DNA of 64,000 bases, from the NCBI RefSeq assembly GCF_022234545.1, contig NZ_JAIEUI010000013.1, positions 1 through 64,000 on the forward strand. The letters run 5' to 3'. A model generated the notes under the pieces. It worked only from the letters and a program-made list of their open reading frames with translations. It was not told the DNA's origin and made no database searches. The DNA is from Paenibacillus piscarius (GTDB lineage: Bacteria; Bacillota; Bacilli; Paenibacillales; Paenibacillaceae). Positions 53,815 through 61,596 of this stretch are shown here, in pieces. Position 1 is the first letter of the stretch, and every line of letters starts with the position of its first letter. The position numbers and the translations under genes were made by a program.

Positions 53815-54660
53815 ATGGAGGTTATTCAGGTTGAGCAGGTCCGCAAGACCTTCGGGGCAAGAGATGCGCTGACAGAGGTGTCATTCAGTATTCCAAAAGG
53901 GGAGATTTTCGGGTTCCTCGGTCCGAGCGGTGCAGGCAAAACCACCCTGATTAAGATTCTGACTGCGCAATTGAAGCCGAACGGCGGAGCAGCCAGAGTA
54001 TTCAATCAGCCGGCGGAGGCGATGCAGCAGTCGGCCCAGAAGCTGCGCTTCGGCATTCTGACGGATAACAGCGGCCTGTATGAGCGGTTATCTATAGAAG
54101 AGAATCTGGAGCTGTACCGGAAGCTGTATGATCTTCCCCGTTCTGCGGTGGATCAGGTGCTGCAATTCGTCAATTTAAGCGGTGAGCGCAAAAAGAAAGT
54201 GAGCACGTTGTCCAAAGGGATGCGTCAGCGGGTCATGCTGGCCTGTGCTATTATCCATGAGCCGGAGCTATTGTTCCTGGACGAGCCGACCTCGGCACTT
54301 GACCCGGTGAATACCGCGCATATCTATAAAGGGTTACGCTATCTAAATGAGAAGGGCACCACCATCTTCCTCACTACGCATGATATGGCGGAGGCGGAGC
54401 TGCTCTGCAACCGGGTAGCAATTCTCTACCAGGGACGCATTCAGGCGATCGGCTCGCCCAAGGCGCTGAAGCGGCAGCACAGGGAGAATGTGATCAGCGT
54501 GGAACTGACCAGCGGGGAAGCCTATGAGCTGCCATTGGACGGGGAGACGGGTGTGCGGATCGCGGACTGGATGAAGCGGGGACTCATTGAGCGGTTAGAG
54601 ACGAAGGAGCCTAGCCTGGGCGATATTTTCATCAAAATGACGGGAAGTGAGCTGCTATGA
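53815..54660 (+). CDS. ABC transporter ATP-binding protein
   Basis: 281 residues: Walker A GPSGAGKTTLI (~36-46), signature STLSKGMRQRVML (~131), Walker B LLFLDEPTSALD (~153-164), H-loop FLTTHDMAEAE. ABC-2 (DrrA/CcmA-like) exporter ATPase. Preceding GTG 53812 gives one extra residue. It shares an ATGA overlap with the permease. Lies 105 bp after the LytTR regulator, which probably controls it. Confidence 0.9.
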   Translation: MEVIQVEQVRKTFGARDALTEVSFSIPKGEIFGFLGPSGAGKTTLIKILTAQLKPNGGAARVFNQPAEAMQQSAQKLRFGILTDNSGLYERLSIEENLELYRKLYDLPRSAVDQVLQFVNLSGERKKKVSTLSKGMRQRVMLACAIIHEPELLFLDEPTSALDPVNTAHIYKGLRYLNEKGTTIFLTTHDMAEAELLCNRVAILYQGRIQAIGSPKALKRQHRENVISVELTSGEAYELPLDGETGVRIADWMKRGLIERLETKEPSLGDIFIKMTGSELL

Positions 54661-55367
54661 ATATCTCCTATAAGCGGGCCGGCGCGATCTTTGTGAAGGA
54701 TTACAAGGAGTTCTCGCGCAACTACGCGTTGTCGGTTATGCTGCTGTTTCCGATTATGTTCGCTTTGCTGTTCAAGCGGATGGGGGCTGATCTGCCGGGA
54801 GCCGCCGGATTTCTGTTCAACAGCTCGTTTGTTCTACTGACCTGCTTCGCCCAGGCTTGCCTGATTGCGGAAGAGAAGGAGCGTAACACGCTGCGGTCCC
54901 TTATGATGACTCCGGCTACTACAATGGATGTGCTGATGGGCAAAAGCAGTCTGGTCTTCGTCATGTCTGCGGTGGTTCTCGCCATTTCTACCTTTTTATT
55001 TGGCTATGAGCCGGCGAATGTAGGGGCGTTCGTCGCTGTAATCGTTCTATCCATTGTTCTCTACACAGCGGCCGGGACCATATGTGGTCTCTATTCCAAA
55101 ACCTTGCTTGATGCGTCCTTATCCATCATCCCGGTAGCCTTCATCTTCATGGGCGCACCTTGGGGTGCGGTACTGGCGAAGGATTATCCGGTGTTTGGGG
55201 TGCTGGACTACATGCCAAGCAGCCAAATGGTGCACTTGCTGAATCTCAGCCCTGCCGGTAATTCGGCAGCAGAGGTATGGCAGCCTCTCCTGATCATTGC
55301 GGCCTGGACAGCCGTGTTAACCATTTTGTCTGTGGTGCTGTACCAGAAGCGGCTCCGGGACGAATAG
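54657..55367 (+). CDS. ABC-2 type transporter permease
   Basis: 236 residues with six hydrophobic spans (YALSVMLLFPIMFALLF; LFNSSFVLLTCFAQACLIA; SSLVFVMSAVVLAISTFLFG; NVGAFVAVIVLSIVLYTAAG; ASLSIIPVAFIFMGAPWG; LLIIAAWTAVLTILSVVLY) and the EEKERNTLRSLMMTPAT segment typical of ABC-2 permeases. Forms an exporter with the preceding ATPase. The substrate may be a peptide antibiotic; the position next to the quorum cassette is suggestive only. Confidence 0.9.
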   Translation: MNISYKRAGAIFVKDYKEFSRNYALSVMLLFPIMFALLFKRMGADLPGAAGFLFNSSFVLLTCFAQACLIAEEKERNTLRSLMMTPATTMDVLMGKSSLVFVMSAVVLAISTFLFGYEPANVGAFVAVIVLSIVLYTAAGTICGLYSKTLLDASLSIIPVAFIFMGAPWGAVLAKDYPVFGVLDYMPSSQMVHLLNLSPAGNSAAEVWQPLLIIAAWTAVLTILSVVLYQKRLRDE

Positions 55368-55412
55368 AAGATTCGTGGCGCAGGCCGTGCCGAAGGCTGG
55401 GCAGAACGCCAA

Positions 55413-55443
55413 GAAAGCCGCTCCGGGGAGGAGCGGCTTCTTA
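55413..55443. terminator. Bidirectional terminator between exporter and fabV
   Basis: AAGCCGCTCC pairs exactly with GGAGCGGCTT around a short loop, with TTCTT-type tract on the plus side and TTTCTT on the minus side. It lies between convergent genes. Confidence 0.75.
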
Positions 55444-55472
55444 GTGCTTGCTTTTAAGCAATGGGCAAGTCG

Positions 55473-56663
55473 TTACACCATATTAGGAATGTCTACAGCA
55501 GGATCGGTCTCGGCTTCATAGTCCACGCCTGGGGTACGGAAGCCGAACAGCTGGAAGAAGTCATCCTGATAACCGGCAAGATCCGTCAGCTCAGGCACAT
55601 TATCGGTCACCAGCTCGTCCCAGCGTCGCATGACTTCAATCTGCACATCCTCGCGCATTTCCCAGTCATCGATATGGATCAGGTGGCTGCCGTCGGTATT
55701 TGCATCTCCGCCGTTATACAGATGCTCATTGAACAGACGGTACATCTGCTGGATGCAGTTCTCATGCAGCTCCTTCTCTTTCATCACACGGTACAGGGTG
55801 GAGATATACAACGGTACGACCGGAATTGCTGCACTGGATTGGGTGACCAGCGCCTTGTTGACCGATACGAAGGCCCGTCCGCCTGTAGCTGCCAGCTTCT
55901 CATTCAAGGCGATTGCAGTGCGCTCCAGATCATTCTTCGCCTGGCCGATGGTTCCGTCCCGGTAGATCGGGTGGGTGATTTTGGGGCCGATATAGGAATA
56001 GGCCACTGTCGTTGCTCCGTCAGCAAGCACTCCGGCTGCCTGGAGCTGATCGATCCACATCCCCCAGTCTTCCCCGCCCATGACAGCGATGGTCTGACGA
56101 ACCTCGTCCTCTGTAGCCGGTTCAATAGTTACCGTAGAGACCTCTCCGGTGTGGAAGTTCATCGTTTTGTTCGTGTAAGCTTCGCCCACCGGCTTGATAA
56201 CCGACGAGAAGGTCTCTCCGGTGACAGGATGGGTGCGGCGCGGGGAGGCCACGCTGTAGACAAGCAGGTCTATGGTGCCGAATTCGGCACGGATCAGATC
56301 TATGGTCTTGGTCTTGATTTCATCAGAGAAGGCATCGCCCACGATGCTGAAGGATTTCAGGCCCTGCTTGGCTGCTGCCTGCTCGAAGGCAGCAGAATTA
56401 TACCAGCCTGCCGAAGCGGTGCGGGTTCCTTCAGCCGGCTTGTCGAAGAATACACCGATCGTGTTAGCGCCGGCGCCGAAGGCCGCAGCAATCCGGGAAG
56501 CAAGACCATAGCCTGTGGAAGCGCCGATTACCAGCACATTGGCCGGACCTGTCAGCTTCTTCTGGGCGCGGACATAGTCAATCTGTTCCTGTATTTGTCC
56601 GGCGCATCCCTCCGGGTGGGCTGTAGTACAGATGAAGCCGCGTGTTTTTGGCTGAATAATCAT
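55473..56663 (-). CDS. fabV: Trans-2-enoyl-ACP/CoA reductase FabV
   Basis: 396 residues from ATG 56663 (AAAGGGGA upstream); the longer frame adds 19 residues without a ribosome site. It starts MIIQPKTRGFICTTAHPEGC, the FabV signature. NADH motif GASTGYGLASRIAAAFG with acidic GVFFDKP after strand 2. The catalytic Tyr-x8-Lys is in YRDGTIGQAK, and HPIYRDG is conserved. It reduces enoyl thioesters in fatty-acid elongation or redox balancing. FabV-type reductases are known to be insensitive to triclosan. Monocistronic. Confidence 0.95.
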   Translation of the reverse strand: MIIQPKTRGFICTTAHPEGCAGQIQEQIDYVRAQKKLTGPANVLVIGASTGYGLASRIAAAFGAGANTIGVFFDKPAEGTRTASAGWYNSAAFEQAAAKQGLKSFSIVGDAFSDEIKTKTIDLIRAEFGTIDLLVYSVASPRRTHPVTGETFSSVIKPVGEAYTNKTMNFHTGEVSTVTIEPATEDEVRQTIAVMGGEDWGMWIDQLQAAGVLADGATTVAYSYIGPKITHPIYRDGTIGQAKNDLERTAIALNEKLAATGGRAFVSVNKALVTQSSAAIPVVPLYISTLYRVMKEKELHENCIQQMYRLFNEHLYNGGDANTDGSHLIHIDDWEMREDVQIEVMRRWDELVTDNVPELTDLAGYQDDFFQLFGFRTPGVDYEAETDPAVDIPNMV

Positions 56664-56856
56664 CAAGGTTATCCCCTTTGTTTTAGTTTTTAACTTTTTC
56701 ATTAATATAGAGTATAACAAATGATGGCATAGAAAGATAAGCCTCCAATCGGATGAACGGCAAATTTGTATTCCTTCCTCTATGAATTTGCAACTTTTCC
56801 CAATCCGCAGCGTCAGTGGGTAGAGAAGTTACGGATGAAGTCAGGGAGGAGATCAT

Positions 56857-58098
56857 ATGGGCAGAAGAGTATCGTTACTTATACTAGCTGTGCTGCTCCT
56901 GGGCGGCTGCAGTGGAGGAGGTTCGGGCATGGACTACTTAGAGAGACAAGCAGCCGCAGCAGAGCTTGATCCGGGACTGGCGGAGAGCAGCAACCGGCTG
57001 GGAGTGAAGCTGTTCGGCCAGCTATGGAAGGAGGGCGGCGGCAATCTGACCATCTCTCCTTACAGTGTCGCTGCCGCTTTGGCCCTTGCTTATAACGGCG
57101 GCGCTGGTGAGACGGCTGAGGAACTGGGCGGCCTGCTTGGATACGCGCCAGACGAGCGGCCCAAGCTCAATACCGCCCACCTGGCACTGCTGAAGCTGCT
57201 TCAGGATGGAGGACCGGGCGTTGAACTGAAGATAGCGAATTCAGTCTGGGGTATGAAGGGGCTGCCGCTGCGCAAGGACTATCTGAAGACCGGCAAGGAA
57301 TTCTATGATGCACAGATTAAGACCACGGACCTGGCCGCAGCGAAGTCTGTGAAGCAGATCAACGGGTGGGTCACCGATCACACTGGAGACAAAATTACGG
57401 AAATGCTTGCTGAGCCGCCCGGACCGCAGGCGGTTGCCGTTCTGGTGAACGCTTTATATTTCAAGGGTACCTGGCGCAATGTATTCCCGGATCACGCCAC
57501 GATGCCGGGGGACTTCCACCTTCCTGGCGGTAAGACGGTACAGGCGATGATGATGGAGCGCGGGGGATTCTTCCCGTATGCGGAGGGGGAGCAGTGGCAG
57601 GCGGTGAAGCTTGCCTATGGAGAGGGGCAGATGGAGATGGTGGTGATCCTTCCGGGCGAGCAATCCTCTTTGCGTGAGCTTGCAGGCCAGCTGGAGCAAG
57701 GAACCCTGCCGCTGGATCAGGAGTTTGAGAGCAGCCGAGGAACGCTGCAGCTGCCGCGGTTCACGGCCAGCTACGGCACAGAACTATCCAAGGCCCTGCA
57801 GGCGCTGGGTGTGAAGCTTGCCTTCGATCAGCAGCGGGGAGATTTCTCCCGGATGGTTGATCTGGACCGGCCGGTGTACTTTGATAAGGTCATCCACAAG
57901 ACCTTCATTGCTGTGAACGAACGGGGAACGGAGGCAGCGGCTGCGACCGTAATTGATATGCGGGCCGGATCGGCTCCCCCGCCGGATCAGCCTTTTGAGA
58001 TGACGGTGAACCGGCCGTTTCTGTTCCTGATCAGAGATGCCCAGACCGGGGTAATGCTGTTCCTTGGGGCGATTGAGAATCCGCTGGGCACGGAGTGA
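56857..58098 (+). CDS. Lipoprotein serpin (serine/cysteine protease inhibitor)
   Basis: 413 residues. Lipoprotein signal VSLLILAVLLLGGCSGGG (lipobox LGGC), then a full serpin fold: NLTISPYSVAAALALAYNGG, VLVNALYFKGTWRN, the breach/hinge KTFIAVNERGTEAAAATVI and the serpin signature RPFLFLIRDAQTGVMLFLGAIENP. The hinge Thr followed by small residues indicates an inhibitory serpin that can insert its loop. Counting 17 residues from the hinge Glu places the scissile region at about MRAGSAP, with Arg or Gly near P1. Membrane-anchored outside the cell, probably a protease shield. The target is unknown. Confidence 0.93.
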   Translation: MGRRVSLLILAVLLLGGCSGGGSGMDYLERQAAAAELDPGLAESSNRLGVKLFGQLWKEGGGNLTISPYSVAAALALAYNGGAGETAEELGGLLGYAPDERPKLNTAHLALLKLLQDGGPGVELKIANSVWGMKGLPLRKDYLKTGKEFYDAQIKTTDLAAAKSVKQINGWVTDHTGDKITEMLAEPPGPQAVAVLVNALYFKGTWRNVFPDHATMPGDFHLPGGKTVQAMMMERGGFFPYAEGEQWQAVKLAYGEGQMEMVVILPGEQSSLRELAGQLEQGTLPLDQEFESSRGTLQLPRFTASYGTELSKALQALGVKLAFDQQRGDFSRMVDLDRPVYFDKVIHKTFIAVNERGTEAAAATVIDMRAGSAPPPDQPFEMTVNRPFLFLIRDAQTGVMLFLGAIENPLGTE

Positions 58099-58192
58099 TA
58101 TAGAGCGGGATTTGGAACAATTTCAAGCTGTGCGCGCATAAAGACTCCCTTCACAGGTCACAATAGGAAAAAACCAGAATGAAGGGATTAAC

Positions 58193-58951
58193 GTGAACGC
58201 ATTTCGCTTGAAGAAACAACTGTGGCGGCGGTGGAGACGCTGGAAGCGGGCTCCCTGGGTAGGGGCGGCCTGCCTGGTGCTGGTCCTGATGGCCTGGCGG
58301 GGGATGCAGGTTCCCGGAGAGATCAGCTCCCTCCTGGATCATTCGGCTTGGGCGGGGACCGATGCGGTCAGCGGGGCTGTAGAGAGTAGTCCCGGGCCCG
58401 GCCGCAGCATGCCGGCTGTAGCCGCCGTATACTCTCCAGATACCAGTGAAGACCAGAAAGCTGAGCTAATGGACAGCCGGGAGCTGCTTCAGGAGGTCAG
58501 CCGGGAGCCTGTCAGCCGTAAGGTGCACCTGAAGACGGTCTATGTCTCCGGCGAGGAAGTACAGACCCTGCCCGGAGTGCAGACCCCTGCGCGGCTTAAG
58601 GAGCTGATTGCCGGTCATGCCGGCTGGAGCGGCCGGATCACACGTGAGGGAGATCTGTGGCTGGAGCGCAGGGTCAATGACCTGTCGCCGCTTACCAAGA
58701 AGGAAGCTTACTTCGGTGTGGACGAGCAAGGGAATCTGACGCTGTTCCAGGGACCGCCCGAGGCCGAGCGGGTCATGAAGACCTTTTTCCAGATGGATAT
58801 GGGCTCTCTGAAGTCCTCGCTGCCCGAAGGAATCTGGGAGCAGCTTCATCAGGGTATCCGGGTCCAGGATCTGGAGGAGTACAACAGTGTGCTGTCCACC
58901 TTCAGCGATTATGCACGGGATTCCGCAGAGCAGGTTATGCATCCGCAGTGA
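58193..58951 (+). CDS. bofC: BofC-like intercompartmental signalling protein
   Basis: 252 residues from GTG 58193. A single N-terminal membrane anchor (APWVGAACLVLVLMAW) is followed by a variable linker, then VHLKTVYVSGEEVQTLPGVQTPARLKELIAGHAGW and DLSPLTKKEAYFGVDEQGNLTLFQGPPEAERVMKTFFQMD, matching the BofC C-terminal domain. In Bacillus, BofC acts in the forespore to restrain SpoIVB signalling to sigma-K processing. Position directly upstream of ruvC is shared with other Firmicutes. Terminated by a strong hairpin. Confidence 0.87.
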   Translation: MNAFRLKKQLWRRWRRWKRAPWVGAACLVLVLMAWRGMQVPGEISSLLDHSAWAGTDAVSGAVESSPGPGRSMPAVAAVYSPDTSEDQKAELMDSRELLQEVSREPVSRKVHLKTVYVSGEEVQTLPGVQTPARLKELIAGHAGWSGRITREGDLWLERRVNDLSPLTKKEAYFGVDEQGNLTLFQGPPEAERVMKTFFQMDMGSLKSSLPEGIWEQLHQGIRVQDLEEYNSVLSTFSDYARDSAEQVMHPQ

Positions 58952-58987
58952 GTGCAGGATGGAGCAATGCAAGCATTTGGATTTCGT

Positions 58988-59036
58988 TTCCCCGGGACAA
59001 AGTTTTTGTCTCCCGGGGAATTTTTTTTGCTATAAT
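58988..59036 (+). terminator. Terminator of bofC overlapping the ruvC promoter
   Basis: TTCCCCGGG pairs with CCCGGGGAA (58988-59020), with an inner ACAAA/TTTGT pairing, followed by eight T residues. The right side also contains TTGTCT (59006-59011) and, immediately after the T-tract, a perfect TATAAT (59031-59036) at 19-bp spacing: a likely promoter for ruvC-ruvA-ruvB. Confidence 0.82.
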
Positions 59037-59132
59037 GGGTGGAAGGAATACATATGTTCGCTTCAGGGCGGATGGATGAACCCGCAGGGTGCCGCTGCAT
59101 TGTAGCCCTGGCACAGAGGAGAGGGAAGGATC

Positions 59133-59636
59133 TTGCGCATCTTGGGCATTGACCCGGGGCTGGCGATTGTCGGCTTCGGCTTCGTAGATAAGATTGGGAA
59201 CAAATTAACGCCGGTTCAATACGGCTCGATCCAGACGGAGGCGCATACCCCGGAGGAGGAGCGTCTGCTGCATGTCTATGAAGGCATGGTGCAGCTGCTT
59301 GAGAAGTACAAGCCGGATGCGGTAGCGGTAGAGAAGCTGTTCTTCAGCCGCAATGTGACCACAGCCCTGCCGGTGGCGCAGGCACGCGGAGTGCTGATTC
59401 TGGCTGCGGTGCAGCGCGGGCTTCCGGTCGCGGAATATACCCCGATGATGGTGAAGCAGGCGGTGGTGGGTTACGGCAAGGCGGAGAAGAAGCAGGTCCA
59501 GGAGATGGTCAAGCTGCTCCTTAAGCTGTCAGCCGTCCCGAAGCCCGATGATGTGGCGGATGCGCTGGCGGTGGCGGTATGCCATGCCCATTCCGTGAGT
59601 CTTAATTCCAAACTAAATGAGGTATTGCGAAAATGA
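59133..59636 (+). CDS. ruvC: Holliday junction resolvase RuvC
   Basis: 167 residues from TTG 59133 (AGAGGGAAGG upstream). Acidic catalytic residues of the RNase H-like fold are visible: D7 in ILGIDPGLA, Glu in VAVEKLFFSRN (~65-70), and Asp residues in KPDDVADALAVAVCHAH near the C-terminus. It cuts four-way junctions delivered by RuvAB. The stop overlaps the ruvA start. Confidence 0.97.
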   Translation: MRILGIDPGLAIVGFGFVDKIGNKLTPVQYGSIQTEAHTPEEERLLHVYEGMVQLLEKYKPDAVAVEKLFFSRNVTTALPVAQARGVLILAAVQRGLPVAEYTPMMVKQAVVGYGKAEKKQVQEMVKLLLKLSAVPKPDDVADALAVAVCHAHSVSLNSKLNEVLRK

Positions 59637-60256
59637 TAGATTATCTAAGAGGGCCGGTTGCGCATCTGGAGACGGAATATATTGTTGTGGATGTCCAGGG
59701 CATAGGGTACCGGGTATTTTGCCCGAACCCGTATGCTTTTGCCAAGACGGAGGGTCCGGTGACTGTCTATATTCATTATCAGACGCGTGAGGACGCTACG
59801 CTTCTGTTCGGATTCCCGACACGGGAGGAGCAGAAGCTGTTCCGCAGGCTGATTGAGGTGAACGGCATCGGGCCGCGTGTGGCGCTGGGCATTCTGACCG
59901 GCGGAACGCCGGATCAGCTCATCGCTGCCATCTACCAGGAGAATATCACCTTCCTGACGAAGCTTCCGGGCATCGGCAAGAAGACGGCGCAGCGGATGAT
60001 TCTCGATCTGAAGGACAAGCTGGACGGCTTCGGCGGGGCGGCTCTGCAGACTGGCTTGTTCGCGGTTGCGGCTGAAGCCGAGGCTAAGGCAGAGGCGCTT
60101 CCGTGGGAAGAGGCCAGGGATGCCCTGAAGGCGCTCGGTTATACCGATGCGGAGCTTGACCGCGTATGGCTGAAGATGAAGCAGGAGGGCACGGATACCG
60201 GTCCGGTGGACGTACTGATGAAGAAGGCGCTGGGGCTGCTGTACATTGCCAAATAG
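59633..60256 (+). CDS. ruvA: Holliday junction DNA helicase subunit RuvA
   Basis: 207 residues: an OB-fold N-terminal domain (MIDYLRGPVAHLETEYIVVDVQGIGYRV), two helix-hairpin-helix motifs (VNGIGPRVALGIL; LPGIGKKTAQRMILDLKDKL) and the RuvB-contacting C-terminal domain (EARDALKALGYTDAELD). Binds the junction and loads RuvB. Overlaps ruvC by 4 bp and precedes ruvB by 25 bp. Confidence 0.97.
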   Translation: MIDYLRGPVAHLETEYIVVDVQGIGYRVFCPNPYAFAKTEGPVTVYIHYQTREDATLLFGFPTREEQKLFRRLIEVNGIGPRVALGILTGGTPDQLIAAIYQENITFLTKLPGIGKKTAQRMILDLKDKLDGFGGAALQTGLFAVAAEAEAKAEALPWEEARDALKALGYTDAELDRVWLKMKQEGTDTGPVDVLMKKALGLLYIAK

Positions 60257-60281
60257 GTCCCCTAGAACGGAGTGAGGAAGA

Positions 60282-61289
60282 ATGGATGACCGGATTATCT
60301 CGGCCAATCTGATGATGGATGAGCAGGCGGTGGAGTTAAGCCTGCGCCCCCGGTATCTGGGAGAATATATCGGCCAGGGCCAAGTGAAGGAGAACCTGAA
60401 GATCTATATTGAAGCGGCCAAGCTGCGCAGCGAGGCACTGGACCATGTGCTGCTGTACGGGCCGCCGGGCCTCGGCAAGACTACGCTGGCCAATATCATC
60501 GCCAATGAGCTGGGCGTGAATCTGCGCACCACCTCCGGGCCGGCCATTGAGCGGCCCGGCGATCTGGCAGCGCTGCTGACCAATCTGCAGGAAGGCGATG
60601 TGCTGTTCATTGACGAGATTCACCGCCTGCACCGCACGGTGGAGGAGGTCATGTATCCGGCGATGGAGGATTTCGCGCTGGATATCATGATCGGCAAGGG
60701 CCCGAGCGCCCGCTCGGTCCGGCTGGACCTGCCGCCCTTCACGCTGATCGGGGCGACGACACGCGCCGGCCTGCTGTCCGCTCCGCTGCGCGACCGCTTC
60801 GGCGTGGTCAGCCGGCTGGAGTATTACAAGATCGATGAGCTGAGCTTCATCGTGTCCCGCAATGCCGAGCTGCTCGGCATTGAGATTGTGGGCGATGCTG
60901 CGGAAGAGATTGCGCTGCGGGCTCGCGGGACACCGCGGATCGCCAACCGCCTGCTGAAGCGGGTGCGCGACTACGCGCAGGTCCGGGGGGACGGGATCAT
61001 CACGCCGGAGATCGCTGCAGAATCGCTGAAGATGCTGCAGGTGGACCCGCGCGGCCTGGACAGCATCGACCATAAGATGCTGCAGTCCATGATCAGCTCC
61101 TTCCGGGGCGGCCCGGTGGGGCTGGATACGATCGCTGCCACGATCGGCGAAGAGAGCCAGACGATTGAGGATGTGTATGAGCCTTACCTGCTGCAGATCG
61201 GCTTCCTGCAGCGGACCCCGCGCGGGCGGGTGGTTACGCCTGCGGCGTATCATCATCTGGGGCTTCCGCTCCCGCCGCAGCAGAGCTGA
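60282..61289 (+). CDS. ruvB: Holliday junction branch-migration ATPase RuvB
   Basis: 335 residues: Walker A YGPPGLGKTTLANIIANE (~60-77), Walker B VLFIDEIHRL, sensor 1 LIGATTRAGLLSAPLRDRFG, Arg finger and the winged-helix C-domain (LQIGFLQRTPRGRVVTPAAYHHLG). Hexameric AAA+ motor driving branch migration with RuvA. Confidence 0.98.
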   Translation: MDDRIISANLMMDEQAVELSLRPRYLGEYIGQGQVKENLKIYIEAAKLRSEALDHVLLYGPPGLGKTTLANIIANELGVNLRTTSGPAIERPGDLAALLTNLQEGDVLFIDEIHRLHRTVEEVMYPAMEDFALDIMIGKGPSARSVRLDLPPFTLIGATTRAGLLSAPLRDRFGVVSRLEYYKIDELSFIVSRNAELLGIEIVGDAAEEIALRARGTPRIANRLLKRVRDYAQVRGDGIITPEIAAESLKMLQVDPRGLDSIDHKMLQSMISSFRGGPVGLDTIAATIGEESQTIEDVYEPYLLQIGFLQRTPRGRVVTPAAYHHLGLPLPPQQS

Positions 61290-61360
61290 GGAGAAGCGGC
61301 AGCTGATGAGCTAGCTGGTTGGCAGCTGTAACTGCAAATGTTGCTTCAATTCTAGGGAAT

Positions 61361-61532
61361 GTTGCACATTTTGCAACTTTATTAATGATAATTTAGTCTT
61401 TAAACCAGAATGTTGCACGATTAGCAGTACTTCATCTGTTTAAGGCAGATTGACGCTGAATTTCTTGCATTTAATGCAATATTCTTTTATACAGCAGCTC
61501 GTTCGAAGTGGCTAAGCTGCAGTTCGTGCAAC
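61361..61532. repeat. Intergenic hairpins at ~51-nt steps
   Basis: The 61290-61596 gap has no gene. It holds GTTGCA-cattt-TGCAAC (61361-61377), a half-copy GTTGCAC at 61412 (51 nt later), TTGCATTTAATGCAA (61465-61479, about 52 nt further) and GTTCGTGCAAC (61522-61532, centre about 52 nt further). The arms resemble the TTGCAC hairpin at 9260. This is a degenerate array of the same spacing class. Confidence 0.55.
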
Positions 61533-61596
61533 AATTCAATAATTGAAAGTTTGTGTGCCTTTATCTTATATAGTTCAAACTTCTAGGAGGCTTATA

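Noticed and set aside
55461..56693. 410-codon plus-strand frame opposite fabV
   Set aside because: The opposite strand encodes a textbook FabV with cofactor and catalytic motifs, so this is a mirror frame.
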